From an uncultured Alteromonadaceae bacterium (GTDB lineage: Bacteria > Pseudomonadota > Gammaproteobacteria > Enterobacterales > Alteromonadaceae): DNA of 64,000 nucleotides. A program made the position numbers and the translations under genes. The notes below the pieces were generated by a model. The model was given only the letters and a program-made list of their open reading frames with translations, did no database searches and had not been told where the DNA came from. Below are positions 19,863-28,913 of this stretch, in pieces; the stretch's first letter is position 1, and each line of letters starts with the position of its first letter. The DNA lies in contig CANNDC010000007.1 of assembly GCA_947503265.1 (NCBI GenBank), positions 180,241-244,240 on the forward strand. The letters are read 5' to 3'.

Positions 19863-22800
19863 ATGAAACTGCTCACTACCCTCGCACTATTTATCACCCT
19901 ATGTTCTTCCCCAATCCATGCTGCTAAGAAAGACCAAGATGGACTGTTAACGGACAAGTTACTGTCCGGTATGAAACTACGTAATATTGGCCCAGCTTAT
20001 ATGTCTGGACGCATTGCAGATATTGAAGTTGATTCAAAAGATCCTTCCACATGGTACGTAGCAGTCGGTTCGGGCGGGGTTTGGAAGACTGACAATGGTG
20101 GTATTACGTGGAAGCCCATATTCGATAAACAAGCTGTATATTCTACCGGCGACGTTACTATTGATCCTAGCAACTCTAATATTATTTGGGTTGGAACAGG
20201 TGAAAATAACGGTGGTAGACACTTAAGCTTCGGCGATGGTGTGTATAAATCACTGGATGGCGGTGAAACATGGAAAAACATGGGACTAGAACAATCAGAG
20301 CATATTTCCGACATCATTATTCACCCCTCAAACTCAAATATAGTTTGGGTTTCATCACAAGGCCCTCTTTGGTCCAAGGGTGGGCAACGAGGACTATTTA
20401 AAACTGTGGACGGCGGTGAAACATGGGAGAACGTACTAAAAACCGATGAGTGGACCGGCGTAACTTCTTTGGTTATCGATTCTCGAAACCCAGACAAGCT
20501 CTACGCAGCCACTTGGCAGAGGCAAAGAACCCTGCCTACTTACGTAGGAACGGGACCAGGTTCAGCTATCCATACATCTGATGATGGCGGTAAAACTTGG
20601 CGCAAACTCACCGAAGGCTTGCCTAAGACGGATATGGGCAAAATTGGATTAGCTATATCGAAAGTTAATCCCGATGTTGTCTATGCCGGTATTGAGGTTA
20701 ATCAGCGTAAAGGAGGCGTATATCGCTCAGCCAATCAAGGGGCAAGTTGGACTAAAATGTCAGATGAAGTCGGTGGTGGAACCGGGCCTCATTACTATCA
20801 AGAGATTTTTGCCGACCCACACCGCTTTGATCGAATTTACATAGCAAGCAACTATACAAAATACAGTGATGACGGTGGCAAGACATGGACGCCTATGAAT
20901 CTTAAATTCAAGCATGTTGATGATCACGCTATGGCTTTTCACCCCACTGACAAAGATTTTTTATTGGTCGGCAGTGACGGTGGTATTTATGAAACCCGTG
21001 ACGATATGGATAAGTGGCGATTTCTGTCAAATATGCCAATCACGCAGTTCTACAAAATAGCAGTTGATGATACTAAACCCTTCTATTACGTGTATGGTGG
21101 AACCCAAGATAATTCCTCGCAAGGTGGACCATCACGCACCACGAAAGCTCACGGCATTAAGAACAATGACTGGTTCTTGATTCTGGACTGGGACGGCCAT
21201 CAACCCGCTACTGAGCCGGGTAACCCAGATATTGTTTACGGTCAGCGTCAACAAGGAAACCTTGCCCGATATCATCGTAAAACAGGTGAGTATGTTTCGA
21301 TTCAACCTCAAGCAAAACCGGGCGAGCCGGGAGAGCGATATAATTGGGACGCACCCATTTTGGTGTCGAGTCATGATCCTAAGCGTCTATATCATGCTTC
21401 TCACAGAGTATGGCGTTCAGACGACAGAGGGAATAGTTGGCAGGCCATTTCTGGCGATTTAACCAAAAACGAAAACAGAATGCATATGCCGGTGATGGAT
21501 CGCACCTGGTCGGTCAATTCGGGTTTTGATTTATTGGCAATGTCGAATTACAACACCATAGCCAATATCGCTGAATCTCCCCTTGATGAAAATATATTGT
21601 ATGCCGGAACAGATGACGGGCTTATCCAAGTCACGTCAAACGGCGGCAAAGATTGGAAGAAGTACGAAATTGATGACATTAGAGGTATCCCAGCCACAGC
21701 TTATGTCAATGATATTCGCGCAGACTTGTTTGACAAAGATACCGTTTACGCTGCACTAGATAATCACAAGTATGGCGATTACAAACCGTATTTAATCAAA
21801 AGTACCAATCGCGGAAAGTCATGGAAGTCGATTGCATCAAACCTTCCCGATAAGCATCTTGTTTGGCGGATTGTCCAAGACCATGTAAATAAAAACTTGC
21901 TCTTTGTTGGTACCGAGTTTGGTTTATTTTTCACGGTAGATGGCGGAAAACAGTGGACGGAATTAACTGGAGACGTGCCAACCATATCTTTTCGTGATGT
22001 GAAAATTCAGCGTAGGGAAAATGATTTGGTCGCTGGCAGTTTTGGAAGAGGTATTTATATATTAGATGACTACACTCCGTTGCGTTCAATCAGCAAAGAA
22101 AAACTGCAAGAAGAAGCCTTGCTATTTACACCACGCGACGCCCTTTGGTACCTCCCAGAAAAGCTGCATACAGACAGCCACGGCGACTTTGAGTATAGAG
22201 CAGAAAACCCAGAATTTGGTGCGACATTTACCTACTACTTACGTGACGGCATTAAATCATTAAAAGATAAACGGGAAGACAAGGAAAAGAAAGAGATTGA
22301 AAAGGGTGACTATCCACTCTATCCATCGTGGGATGTGGTCGAGAACGAATTGAGAGAAGCAGAGCCAAGTGTTTATTTAGTGATTAAAAACTCACAAGGT
22401 AACATCGTCCGTAAGGTTAACTCTGAAGCAGAAAAAGGACTTCATCGTGTCACCTGGGATTTACGTCTACCCTCGGCCAATGCCCTAGGTACCGACCCCA
22501 GCTTTTTTGGCGATGTAGGGCCGTTAGTAGAACCCGGCAAATACTCAGCTGCCTTGTACACTACAGTTGGTGGCAAGACTCGCGAGTTGGCGGAATCAGT
22601 CTCTTTTGAAGTGACTCCTCTATATCAAGAAACTGTCTCAGGAAGTGAGTCACGACAACAAAGATCAGCTTCAATATTGGAAGTGGAAGACCTGAGACGC
22701 AAGGTCTCTATGGCGAATGCTCAAGTAGGTGATCTTAAGGCTAAATTAAAATCATTTCGTATGGCGTTGGACCGCTCAACTGCTGTTGCAGGTGATTTGG

Positions 22801-23138
22801 AGACTCACTACCAAGCGTTAAGAGAGGCTGTTTTTGCTGCGGAAGAGACATTAAATGGTAAAAGTTCAAGAAGTGGAATGGGTACTTCTCCTGCAACCAT
22901 TTCTAGTCGGTTATTTATGATTGAATTCGCTCGTGCAAACACCTGGGGCTTGACCACGACGCAAAAACAGCAAATGGGTTATGTCAAAGACGCCCTTGGC
23001 GAATTGCTGCCTAAACTAAACAACTTGATGGAAACCGAATTCCCAGCATTTAAGCAATCTCTATTGAAAGCAGGAGCGCCTTGGATGCCGGTAGGTTTAA
23101 TGAAAGAAGTCTCGGATGAGCCTGTTGAGATTGATTAG
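19863..23138 (+). CDS. Secreted Asp-box beta-propeller (sortilin/VPS10-like) protein
   Basis: 1091-residue exported protein starting at the ATG at 19863 (AGGA 8 bp upstream; signal peptide ending SSPIHAA). It contains about ten Asp-box (BNR) repeats of the S-x-D-x-G-x-T-W type, for example KSLDGGETWKN, TSDDGGKTWRK and YSDDGGKTWTP, spread over residues 60-720: two propellers as in sortilin/VPS10 and xyloglucanase-like proteins. After a charged linker comes an Ig-like FlgD-type segment (VYLVIKNSQGNIVRKVNSE) and a C-terminal coiled coil (DLRRKVSMANAQVGDLKAKL). No catalytic assignment is possible. Such proteins are common in marine Gammaproteobacteria and Bacteroidetes. Confidence 0.82.
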   Translation: MKLLTTLALFITLCSSPIHAAKKDQDGLLTDKLLSGMKLRNIGPAYMSGRIADIEVDSKDPSTWYVAVGSGGVWKTDNGGITWKPIFDKQAVYSTGDVTIDPSNSNIIWVGTGENNGGRHLSFGDGVYKSLDGGETWKNMGLEQSEHISDIIIHPSNSNIVWVSSQGPLWSKGGQRGLFKTVDGGETWENVLKTDEWTGVTSLVIDSRNPDKLYAATWQRQRTLPTYVGTGPGSAIHTSDDGGKTWRKLTEGLPKTDMGKIGLAISKVNPDVVYAGIEVNQRKGGVYRSANQGASWTKMSDEVGGGTGPHYYQEIFADPHRFDRIYIASNYTKYSDDGGKTWTPMNLKFKHVDDHAMAFHPTDKDFLLVGSDGGIYETRDDMDKWRFLSNMPITQFYKIAVDDTKPFYYVYGGTQDNSSQGGPSRTTKAHGIKNNDWFLILDWDGHQPATEPGNPDIVYGQRQQGNLARYHRKTGEYVSIQPQAKPGEPGERYNWDAPILVSSHDPKRLYHASHRVWRSDDRGNSWQAISGDLTKNENRMHMPVMDRTWSVNSGFDLLAMSNYNTIANIAESPLDENILYAGTDDGLIQVTSNGGKDWKKYEIDDIRGIPATAYVNDIRADLFDKDTVYAALDNHKYGDYKPYLIKSTNRGKSWKSIASNLPDKHLVWRIVQDHVNKNLLFVGTEFGLFFTVDGGKQWTELTGDVPTISFRDVKIQRRENDLVAGSFGRGIYILDDYTPLRSISKEKLQEEALLFTPRDALWYLPEKLHTDSHGDFEYRAENPEFGATFTYYLRDGIKSLKDKREDKEKKEIEKGDYPLYPSWDVVENELREAEPSVYLVIKNSQGNIVRKVNSEAEKGLHRVTWDLRLPSANALGTDPSFFGDVGPLVEPGKYSAALYTTVGGKTRELAESVSFEVTPLYQETVSGSESRQQRSASILEVEDLRRKVSMANAQVGDLKAKLKSFRMALDRSTAVAGDLETHYQALREAVFAAEETLNGKSSRSGMGTSPATISSRLFMIEFARANTWGLTTTQKQQMGYVKDALGELLPKLNNLMETEFPAFKQSLLKAGAPWMPVGLMKEVSDEPVEID

Positions 23139-23151
23139 GAACGCTTGATTA

Positions 23152-23679
23152 ATGCGGGTTCAAACACTTTTTAGAAAAGTACATCATTGGGGTTCTATCG
23201 TCATTGCCCTCCCCCTGATCATAATGATTGGGGCGGGCATTTTGCTAATGATTAAAAAAGAGTTGGAATGGATTCAACCCCCAAGTCAAAAAGGCGTCGA
23301 ACGCAATGGTGTGCCAATGGCCTCGATACAAAGTTTATTTGAGGCTGCTAAAACCATTGAACAAGCTGGGTTTACTAGTTGGGCTGAGCTGGAACGAGCG
23401 GATCTAAAACCCGGAAAGGGAATCATTAAATTTGTTTCCGCGAGCAATTGGGAAGTTCAGGTCGATACTCACACTGCTGACATTTTGCAGGTAGCGCAAC
23501 GTCGCAGCGACGTTATTGAATCTATTCATGATGGCAGTTATTTTGCTGAGTGGGTTAAATTAGGTGTGTTTCTACCTATTGGTATTGGGCTGTTAATTTT
23601 ATGGGTGACTGGTGTTTATTTATTCATAGTGATTGAATACAAGAAAGTTAAAAATCGCCGGAAAAAAGGGGCAGTCTAG
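23152..23679 (+). CDS. PepSY-domain membrane protein
   Basis: 175-residue protein of the PepSY-associated TM type. The N-terminal motif FRKVHHWGSIVIALPLIIMI opens TM1 (about 13-32), a periplasmic PepSY-like segment with WEVQVDTHTADILQVAQR follows, and then VIESIHDGSYF and TM2 (about 136-158). Such proteins often sit near siderophore receptors and may handle ferric or cell-envelope substrates. It starts 13 bp after the Asp-box protein gene and precedes a Fur-controlled pair by 600 bp. Confidence 0.8.
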   Translation: MRVQTLFRKVHHWGSIVIALPLIIMIGAGILLMIKKELEWIQPPSQKGVERNGVPMASIQSLFEAAKTIEQAGFTSWAELERADLKPGKGIIKFVSASNWEVQVDTHTADILQVAQRRSDVIESIHDGSYFAEWVKLGVFLPIGIGLLILWVTGVYLFIVIEYKKVKNRRKKGAV

Positions 23680-23741
23680 TGGGAATATTCACTCAAAACA
23701 AACGTCAGCAACATCCATTTTGGACCTTTCAGGATTGATTC

Positions 23742-24182
23742 ATGAAAAAAACACTCCAATTGATTGCTGATTTTTTGCTAGCCGTATTGTGTTGCTTCGT
23801 AATGGCCAGCCTATTCCACAGTCAGTTTGTTTTGCATGGCCTAACAGAGTTAGGTGTAGACATTGAGCTTAAAACCCGTCTATCAAGTAGTTGGGATGAT
23901 TTGCTTGGCCTGTTACCCACATACGGAGCCGTCATTTTAGGATCTTTATTAATCGGTTTCTCTTGTGTTGGTTTGATTAAGCGTTTCACAAAATTCACTT
24001 CCAACTGGCTTTTCCCTTTCGCTGGCCTTGTTGCAGTTGCAGCGGCCCTAATGGCGATGCAGCCCATACTCAACATTACACTGCTAGCAGGTGCAAGAGA
24101 TACGGCTGGTTTCGCGGCACAATGTTTTGCCGGACTGTTTGGCGGCTGGGCATTCATGTACCAACGCAATAAGCGTGCTTAG
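23742..24182 (+). CDS. Four-TM inner-membrane protein
   Basis: 146-residue hydrophobic protein with four probable membrane helices (about 8-27, 55-75, 87-107 and 118-138) and no recognised catalytic motif. The C-terminus QRNKRA is basic and probably cytoplasmic. It lies 62 bp after the PepSY gene on the same strand, possibly co-transcribed. Family not recognised. Confidence 0.65.
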   Translation: MKKTLQLIADFLLAVLCCFVMASLFHSQFVLHGLTELGVDIELKTRLSSSWDDLLGLLPTYGAVILGSLLIGFSCVGLIKRFTKFTSNWLFPFAGLVAVAAALMAMQPILNITLLAGARDTAGFAAQCFAGLFGGWAFMYQRNKRA

Positions 24183-24224
24183 AGAACAGTAAGCACAATA
24201 AATTCGCTTTTCTGCAATTTTTCC

Positions 24225-24270
24225 TTGACCTAGTCCACAAATACACATAACTTAAATGATAATCATTCTT
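24225..24270 (+). promoter_or_regulatory. Fur box overlapping a sigma-70 promoter
   Basis: TTGACC (24225-24230), 17 bp, TAACTT (24248-24253) forms a plausible sigma-70 promoter. Overlapping its -10 and start site is a Fur site centred on the perfect core AATGATAATCATT (24255-24267), 15 of 19 positions of GATAATGATAATCATTATC when taken as 24252-24270. The placement is typical of Fur repression. Confidence 0.82.
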
Positions 24271-24292
24271 ATTTAGATTAAATAGGTGTATT

Positions 24293-24703
24293 TTGAATTA
24301 TTGTTTTTCTTTTTGTTCGGTGGAAATGGCGGTTAGGGAAGGCGATAGCAACTTTAGCAATCAAATGGGCTCCGAAATTATCCCTTGTTATGTGCACATC
24401 GGCATTGAAAGAGCTCGTTTAACCAATTGCGAACACTGCAAACGCAGAGCATACCTTAGAGTATTCGACACCTTGGTTGAAACCCTTTGCGACACCTCGC
24501 TGACGTTAGCTTGGCGACAAGAATGTTACTCGTTCATAAAGAAACTCTTACCGCTGCTTTTTGAAGTATTGGATTCAACTAGCTACGCAAAGAAAGTCTC
24601 GCAAAGTCAAACCCTCTATAACTATTTTGTCGAATCTGCCCTTTTCAACATTGATATGGAAACTAAGCGTAAAAGTACAGGTTCAGTTGCTAAGAAATCA
24701 TAA
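24293..24703 (+). CDS. Fur-regulated unknown protein with a CxxC motif
   Basis: 136 residues if started at the TTG at 24293, which has AGGTG correctly spaced upstream and lies 23 bp after the Fur box; internal ATGs at 24326 and 24365 are alternatives. It is mostly helical by composition, with the only striking motif NCEHCKRRAYL (CxxC, around residues 42-52) and several further cysteines early on, so it could bind metal or a cluster. No signal peptide or TM helix. First gene of a two-gene iron-regulated unit. No family recognised. Confidence 0.65.
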   Translation: MNYCFSFCSVEMAVREGDSNFSNQMGSEIIPCYVHIGIERARLTNCEHCKRRAYLRVFDTLVETLCDTSLTLAWRQECYSFIKKLLPLLFEVLDSTSYAKKVSQSQTLYNYFVESALFNIDMETKRKSTGSVAKKS

Positions 24704-24713
24704 GGAGAAACAC

Positions 24714-25163
24714 ATGCAAGAATATAGATACATTTGTGAGCGTCACAAAGACTGGGTTGATGCGAACCCGAAAGAAGCATTCGGTAAAATTCAACAATTG
24801 AAACAATTAGCAGAAACGCTTTTGAGAAAACAAGATTATGTTGAAGCAAATCGTTTTTTAGGGACAGCATTTGAAACCGCTGAGATTATATTCGACAACC
24901 GCCTAGAATCGCCTCAACTAACCACAACACTGACATCTTTGGGAATTATGCTAGCCCATACTTACCGCTATCTTGGTCTAGAAAGCAACGCTGTGAATTT
25001 GCTTGAACGATTGCAATGCCGTATGCAGCGTGCAATTGACTGTGCCAATGGCTATGCAACTAAAGTGGCATTCTATCGGCATTGTTCAAGTGCTTTAACA
25101 GCAGCGAAAAGCGATATGCATGGCAACAACTCTGTAAATCAATTACCTACTCAGATGCACTGA
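24714..25163 (+). CDS. Fur-regulated TPR-like helical protein
   Basis: 149-residue soluble protein from the ATG at 24714, with a strong AAGGAG ribosome binding site. It is composed of amphipathic helices with a TPR-like rhythm: LAETLLRKQDYVEANRFLGT, then LTSLGIMLAHTYRYLG, then AVNLLERLQCRMQRAI. No catalytic motif. It follows its partner by 10 bp behind the Fur box and ends 3 bp from the stop of the convergent hydrolase gene. Could be an adaptor or regulator in iron limitation; function unknown. Confidence 0.72.
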   Translation: MQEYRYICERHKDWVDANPKEAFGKIQQLKQLAETLLRKQDYVEANRFLGTAFETAEIIFDNRLESPQLTTTLTSLGIMLAHTYRYLGLESNAVNLLERLQCRMQRAIDCANGYATKVAFYRHCSSALTAAKSDMHGNNSVNQLPTQMH

Positions 25164-25166
25164 TGT

Positions 25167-26375
25167 TTAGCGAAAATGCCTCTCGATAGCGCGGAACATG
25201 GCATAGTGTTTTGCAGACCAATTGAATGACTTGTCTGTGTACCTATGATTGGCTGATGTTTTGACAATAACCAGACGCTGATCCGGATCGATATAAATGT
25301 ACTGATGATATATGCCTTGAGCAGCAAATTCGTCGTCTGCGCCTAAAGGTATCCACCATTGGTAACCATAGCCAAAACTTGAACTGGAATTAGGATTACC
25401 CGCCCCCTGTTGCAGGTGTGGCGCATCGGGTGTCACTGAGTCAAGCACCCATTGTTTAGGCACAACTTGTAGATTATTCCATTTCCCTTTATTGAGATAC
25501 AACCAACCAAACTTGGCATAATCCTTTAAGGTGGCATTAATACCACCCAGCGCCAATTCCATGCCATCATCATCTTTTAACCAATAAACAGGATATTCCA
25601 TTCCCAGCGGCTTCCAGATTTTTTGTTGTAAGTATTCAGTTAAAGAAACATCCAAGGCTCGGGTCAACACCATTCCTAACACTTGGGTGTCGATACTCAC
25701 ATAGTGATTATAGGTACCCGGTTCTTTTTCGCGCACTAGTGACGCAGAAAATTCATCCAAAGAGGTGCCAAAAGCCACTGCTCTAGAGAAGCGATTAATA
25801 TCAGAGTTAAAGTCGCCATAGTCTTCATTAAACTTTACTCCTGATGACATTTGTAATACGTCTTTGATCCTCACGCCATCATAGCCCGAGCCTTTCAACT
25901 CAGGTACGTAATCTGTAACCGCTTGTTCAATACTCTTGATGTAGCCTTCGTCAATGGCAATGCCAAATAAAGCGGAAACAAAAGACTTACCCATAGACCA
26001 GGAAATATGCTGCTTGTCTTCACTATGTCCTTGAAAATACTCCTCATAGCGTATGACGCCATCTTTGATAACCAGCAAGCCGGTGGTGCCACTTTCCTCT
26101 AGAAACGATTGCAGATCGATGGAATCAGAGTCAACCTTAAACGAGAGAGTTAACTCATCCTTATCAACTGGGAATTGGAAAGGCGTATCACTTGCAGGAA
26201 TCATGTTGGCATTGAAGGTTTCATACAGAGATACAAAATTGTTTACTATCTTATCTTCATCATACAAGGTCACGGCTGTGTATAGTCGGACGAGATTGCT
26301 ACCGTAAAAAGCAACAAGGGTAAAAATAATCAGAAGAAATAGCAGTGCGGCTTTTTTTACACTCGACATCGTCAT
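25167..26375 (-). CDS. Membrane-anchored serine hydrolase (beta-lactamase/S12 family)
   Basis: 402-residue protein from an ATG at 26375, with an N-terminal anchor helix (about 9-28) and a periplasmic beta-lactamase-related domain. SxxK is SMGKSF; the second-motif region is PGTYNHYVSIDTQVLG (YxS rather than YxN); the domain ends GYGYQWW and IYIDPDQRLVIVKTSAN. Members include esterases, D-aminopeptidases and carboxypeptidase-like enzymes; the substrate is unknown. The upstream terminator separates it from the cyclophilin gene, which argues against the longer in-frame opening reaching 26444. Confidence 0.85.
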   Translation of the reverse strand: MTMSSVKKAALLFLLIIFTLVAFYGSNLVRLYTAVTLYDEDKIVNNFVSLYETFNANMIPASDTPFQFPVDKDELTLSFKVDSDSIDLQSFLEESGTTGLLVIKDGVIRYEEYFQGHSEDKQHISWSMGKSFVSALFGIAIDEGYIKSIEQAVTDYVPELKGSGYDGVRIKDVLQMSSGVKFNEDYGDFNSDINRFSRAVAFGTSLDEFSASLVREKEPGTYNHYVSIDTQVLGMVLTRALDVSLTEYLQQKIWKPLGMEYPVYWLKDDDGMELALGGINATLKDYAKFGWLYLNKGKWNNLQVVPKQWVLDSVTPDAPHLQQGAGNPNSSSSFGYGYQWWIPLGADDEFAAQGIYHQYIYIDPDQRLVIVKTSANHRYTDKSFNWSAKHYAMFRAIERHFR

Positions 26376-26445
26376 GGAAGTTTGATTCCTCTTAATGGGA
26401 CTGACAATCAAGTATCTAAGATAATGTATCCATTGAAAGAACACA

Positions 26446-26466
26446 AAAAGGGCATTGAATGCCCTT
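26446..26466 (-). terminator. Rho-independent terminator of the cyclophilin gene
   Basis: Hairpin AAGGGCATT/AATGCCCTT at 26448-26466 with a U run in the minus direction, 30 bp past the cyclophilin stop. Confidence 0.82.
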
Positions 26467-26495
26467 CGTTCGGCTAAAAATCGACTACAAATTAA

Positions 26496-27317
26496 TTAGC
26501 GTTCTTGTTTGATTCGAATGGATGCAATAGCAACCAGCAACAATAATAAAAAGTGTATGCTGCCACCGCCTGAACCACCCGTGTTCGGTTGGCTAGGGTT
26601 AGGTGTAGGATTAGGCGTGGGACTGCCTCCAATCAGGGTGTTTGGTGTTGGATTTAAAGACGGGTTGGTGACGGTACTGGCATCTATAACGACAATATCA
26701 GTGACAATGACCATGTGAGTATCGTCCGCGTCAACATTGCTATTGAAGTCAGTAACAGTGTAATTTCGTAGCGGTATTGAACTAGCCGCACCACCGAAAT
26801 TATAGGTGGGTAGCGCGGCAATAGCATCGACTATATCCATGCCATCACCTAACACTTGTCCGAATACGGTGAATCCGCCATTTTGTGTATCTAAAGAGCT
26901 TGAACCCGCACTATTGTCATCCAGATTGATAAACCATTGAGACGTCGCACTGTTTTCATTACCCCCAAGTTTGGCCATCGCTATCGTGCCACGAACATTG
27001 GAAAGCACAGGTTCATTGTTAACCGGCGATCCGGTAGCAACGTCGCCTAACGATGACGGACCGACATAGGTAAAGCCACCAGATTGAATGACAAAACCAT
27101 CTACAGAACGATGAACTACGTTATTGGCGTATGCGCCTGAGTTGACGTATTGCAAAAAGTTTTGCACTGTCAAGGGAGTTGTTTCATCAAACAAATTGAT
27201 CTGAAAATTCCCTAAAACGGTTCTCACTTCAACAACCGTAGCTTGGCTAGTTGATACGAAAAAAACACAACCCAAAATAACTGACTTGACAATATTTTTA
27301 ATTAATTTTACGCGCAT
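26496..27317 (-). CDS. Cyclophilin-type peptidyl-prolyl isomerase with GlyGly-CTERM tail
   Basis: 273 residues: signal peptide (about 1-26, ending TSQA), a cyclophilin domain (about 28-215) with NFLQYVNSGAYANNVVHRSV, FVIQSGGF, IAMAKLGGNENSATSQWFINL and FTVFGQVLGDGMDIVDAI, then a Pro/Thr/Asn-rich spacer with TPNPTPNPS repeats. The C-terminus, GGSGGGS plus a leucine-rich helix plus IRIKQER, is the GlyGly-CTERM pattern recognised by rhombosortase, so the mature protein is probably cut and placed on the cell surface or released. Followed by its own terminator; 83 bp downstream of the octaheme cytochrome gene. Confidence 0.88.
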   Translation of the reverse strand: MRVKLIKNIVKSVILGCVFFVSTSQATVVEVRTVLGNFQINLFDETTPLTVQNFLQYVNSGAYANNVVHRSVDGFVIQSGGFTYVGPSSLGDVATGSPVNNEPVLSNVRGTIAMAKLGGNENSATSQWFINLDDNSAGSSSLDTQNGGFTVFGQVLGDGMDIVDAIAALPTYNFGGAASSIPLRNYTVTDFNSNVDADDTHMVIVTDIVVIDASTVTNPSLNPTPNTLIGGSPTPNPTPNPSQPNTGGSGGGSIHFLLLLLVAIASIRIKQER

Positions 27318-27400
27318 ACTTTTGATCTTATTGAAAATTTGAGCATGAGCTTAAAGTAGTATTCAATAAAAAACTATGACAATTTTATAACAATTTGTAA

Positions 27401-28891
27401 TCAGTCTGAGTGAGTGATGTCAGAAACAGCGCTCCGATTTAGATGCAGCGACTGATCAACTAAATGCCCATCCATATTCCATTCTTTCAGCTTATCCACA
27501 GCCCATTGTGCATTTTGCTCTGTGTGACACTCATTGCAGGCATTGGGAGAATTTTCTAAACCCAATGTTTTCGACATCAAAGGGTTTGGAATACTGCCCA
27601 CATTGTGACTTCTGACAAAATGATTTGACCCTGAAACTTGATTTAGTATGTTTTTCGGCATGTGACAATCATAACAATATGCACCGGGGGAGTCAGGAGT
27701 ATGCCGAGTATGTTGGGCGATATTTTCCTTAATCGGTAGATGACAACTTAAACAAAATTCGTTGCTTTGTGGACTCGAATACAACATACCTGTGCTAGAT
27801 GGCATTTTGTTATTGTGAGGATCGTGACAATCATAACAGCGCATATCGGTTTGCTCATAGTGCGAGGAATCTGCAAAGGTCCGAAATAAAGTGCCTAACC
27901 CTTTAGGTCGTCCATCTGGCCAAACTTGTAACGTCGGAAACTCTCTTCCGGGCGTGCTTGGTGCTTCAGTAAAGTAACCAGACAAATCGTTTAACTGCCC
28001 GTGATTATCATAGCCGGGATAATACTCGCGATACACCTCCATCCGCTTGCGTAGAATATCTGCACCGTGGCATTTCGCGCATACGCTAAGCGCAACGCCT
28101 TGGCTGTGGTCAGCTGCATTCATTACGTAGGGGACGGGTTTGTCGAACAACTGTAGATTAACCAGTGACATGACACGGTTAAGTGGTTTATTTTCCATAT
28201 AGTCGACATGTTTACTACCCGGGCCGTGACAAACTTCACAGCCTACCCCAATTTCGGTCCAGGTGACTTGGGCTCTGGTATGCGACCTGTCTTTACTAAT
28301 TTCTTGCAAATTTGTTGTATGGCATCGCGCGCAGTATAGGTTCCATGCCGAGTTCAAGGGTTTCATTTGCTCCCAAAGATCATGCACACTTTCAGGGCTT
28401 TGCTCTTGTTCATTCCAGTAAGCGAAAAACGCTCCTCTGGACACCGACCATTGCACGGGAAGACGCCGCAGAACCCCGCCTTCTTCCTGTGTCAAATAAG
28501 TTTGCCGATATTGATAACCAATAACTTTCTCTACTTTAAAAGGAGTGTATCCATCGGAATCAATATTTTTTAATGCGAGGAAGAACTCCCCATTGTCTTG
28601 GAAAGATTTTACCGCAGGTTCAGCATCCACAGTATGATCTTGGCTATCACTATTAAGGAAAAACTTGCCATTATTAAAGTTACCCACAACGGTGTTTTCG
28701 TTAGGCAAGTTGGCAATATTGTGATGAGGAGAAATCTCCCAAGCCGCATAGTTGATAATATGACAATCGCCACAAGCTTCACTGCCGACATATTCAGCAT
28801 GATATACCTTGGCATAGGAATCTTGGCCAAACCAAAACAGTCCTAACAAGGTGACCGCGATTGCCACAAGCCCCCACAAAAGGATTTTCAT
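27401..28891 (-). CDS. Octaheme cytochrome c
   Basis: 496-residue multihaem protein with an N-terminal membrane anchor or uncleaved signal (about 3-21). Eight CxxCH sites are visible in order: CGDCH, CARCH, CEVCH, CAKCH, CYDCH, CLSCH, CYDCH and CNECH. The layout resembles the cytochrome c554/doubled-CxxCH group, and no nitrite-reductase lysine-haem (CxxCK) is seen. Likely a periplasmic electron carrier or oxidoreductase. It follows a serine hydrolase gene by only 22 bp, so the two form a transcription unit with no obvious biochemical link. Confidence 0.88.
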   Translation of the reverse strand: MKILLWGLVAIAVTLLGLFWFGQDSYAKVYHAEYVGSEACGDCHIINYAAWEISPHHNIANLPNENTVVGNFNNGKFFLNSDSQDHTVDAEPAVKSFQDNGEFFLALKNIDSDGYTPFKVEKVIGYQYRQTYLTQEEGGVLRRLPVQWSVSRGAFFAYWNEQEQSPESVHDLWEQMKPLNSAWNLYCARCHTTNLQEISKDRSHTRAQVTWTEIGVGCEVCHGPGSKHVDYMENKPLNRVMSLVNLQLFDKPVPYVMNAADHSQGVALSVCAKCHGADILRKRMEVYREYYPGYDNHGQLNDLSGYFTEAPSTPGREFPTLQVWPDGRPKGLGTLFRTFADSSHYEQTDMRCYDCHDPHNNKMPSSTGMLYSSPQSNEFCLSCHLPIKENIAQHTRHTPDSPGAYCYDCHMPKNILNQVSGSNHFVRSHNVGSIPNPLMSKTLGLENSPNACNECHTEQNAQWAVDKLKEWNMDGHLVDQSLHLNRSAVSDITHSD

Positions 28892-28913
28892 TCAACTACT
28901 CACTGTCTTTTTA

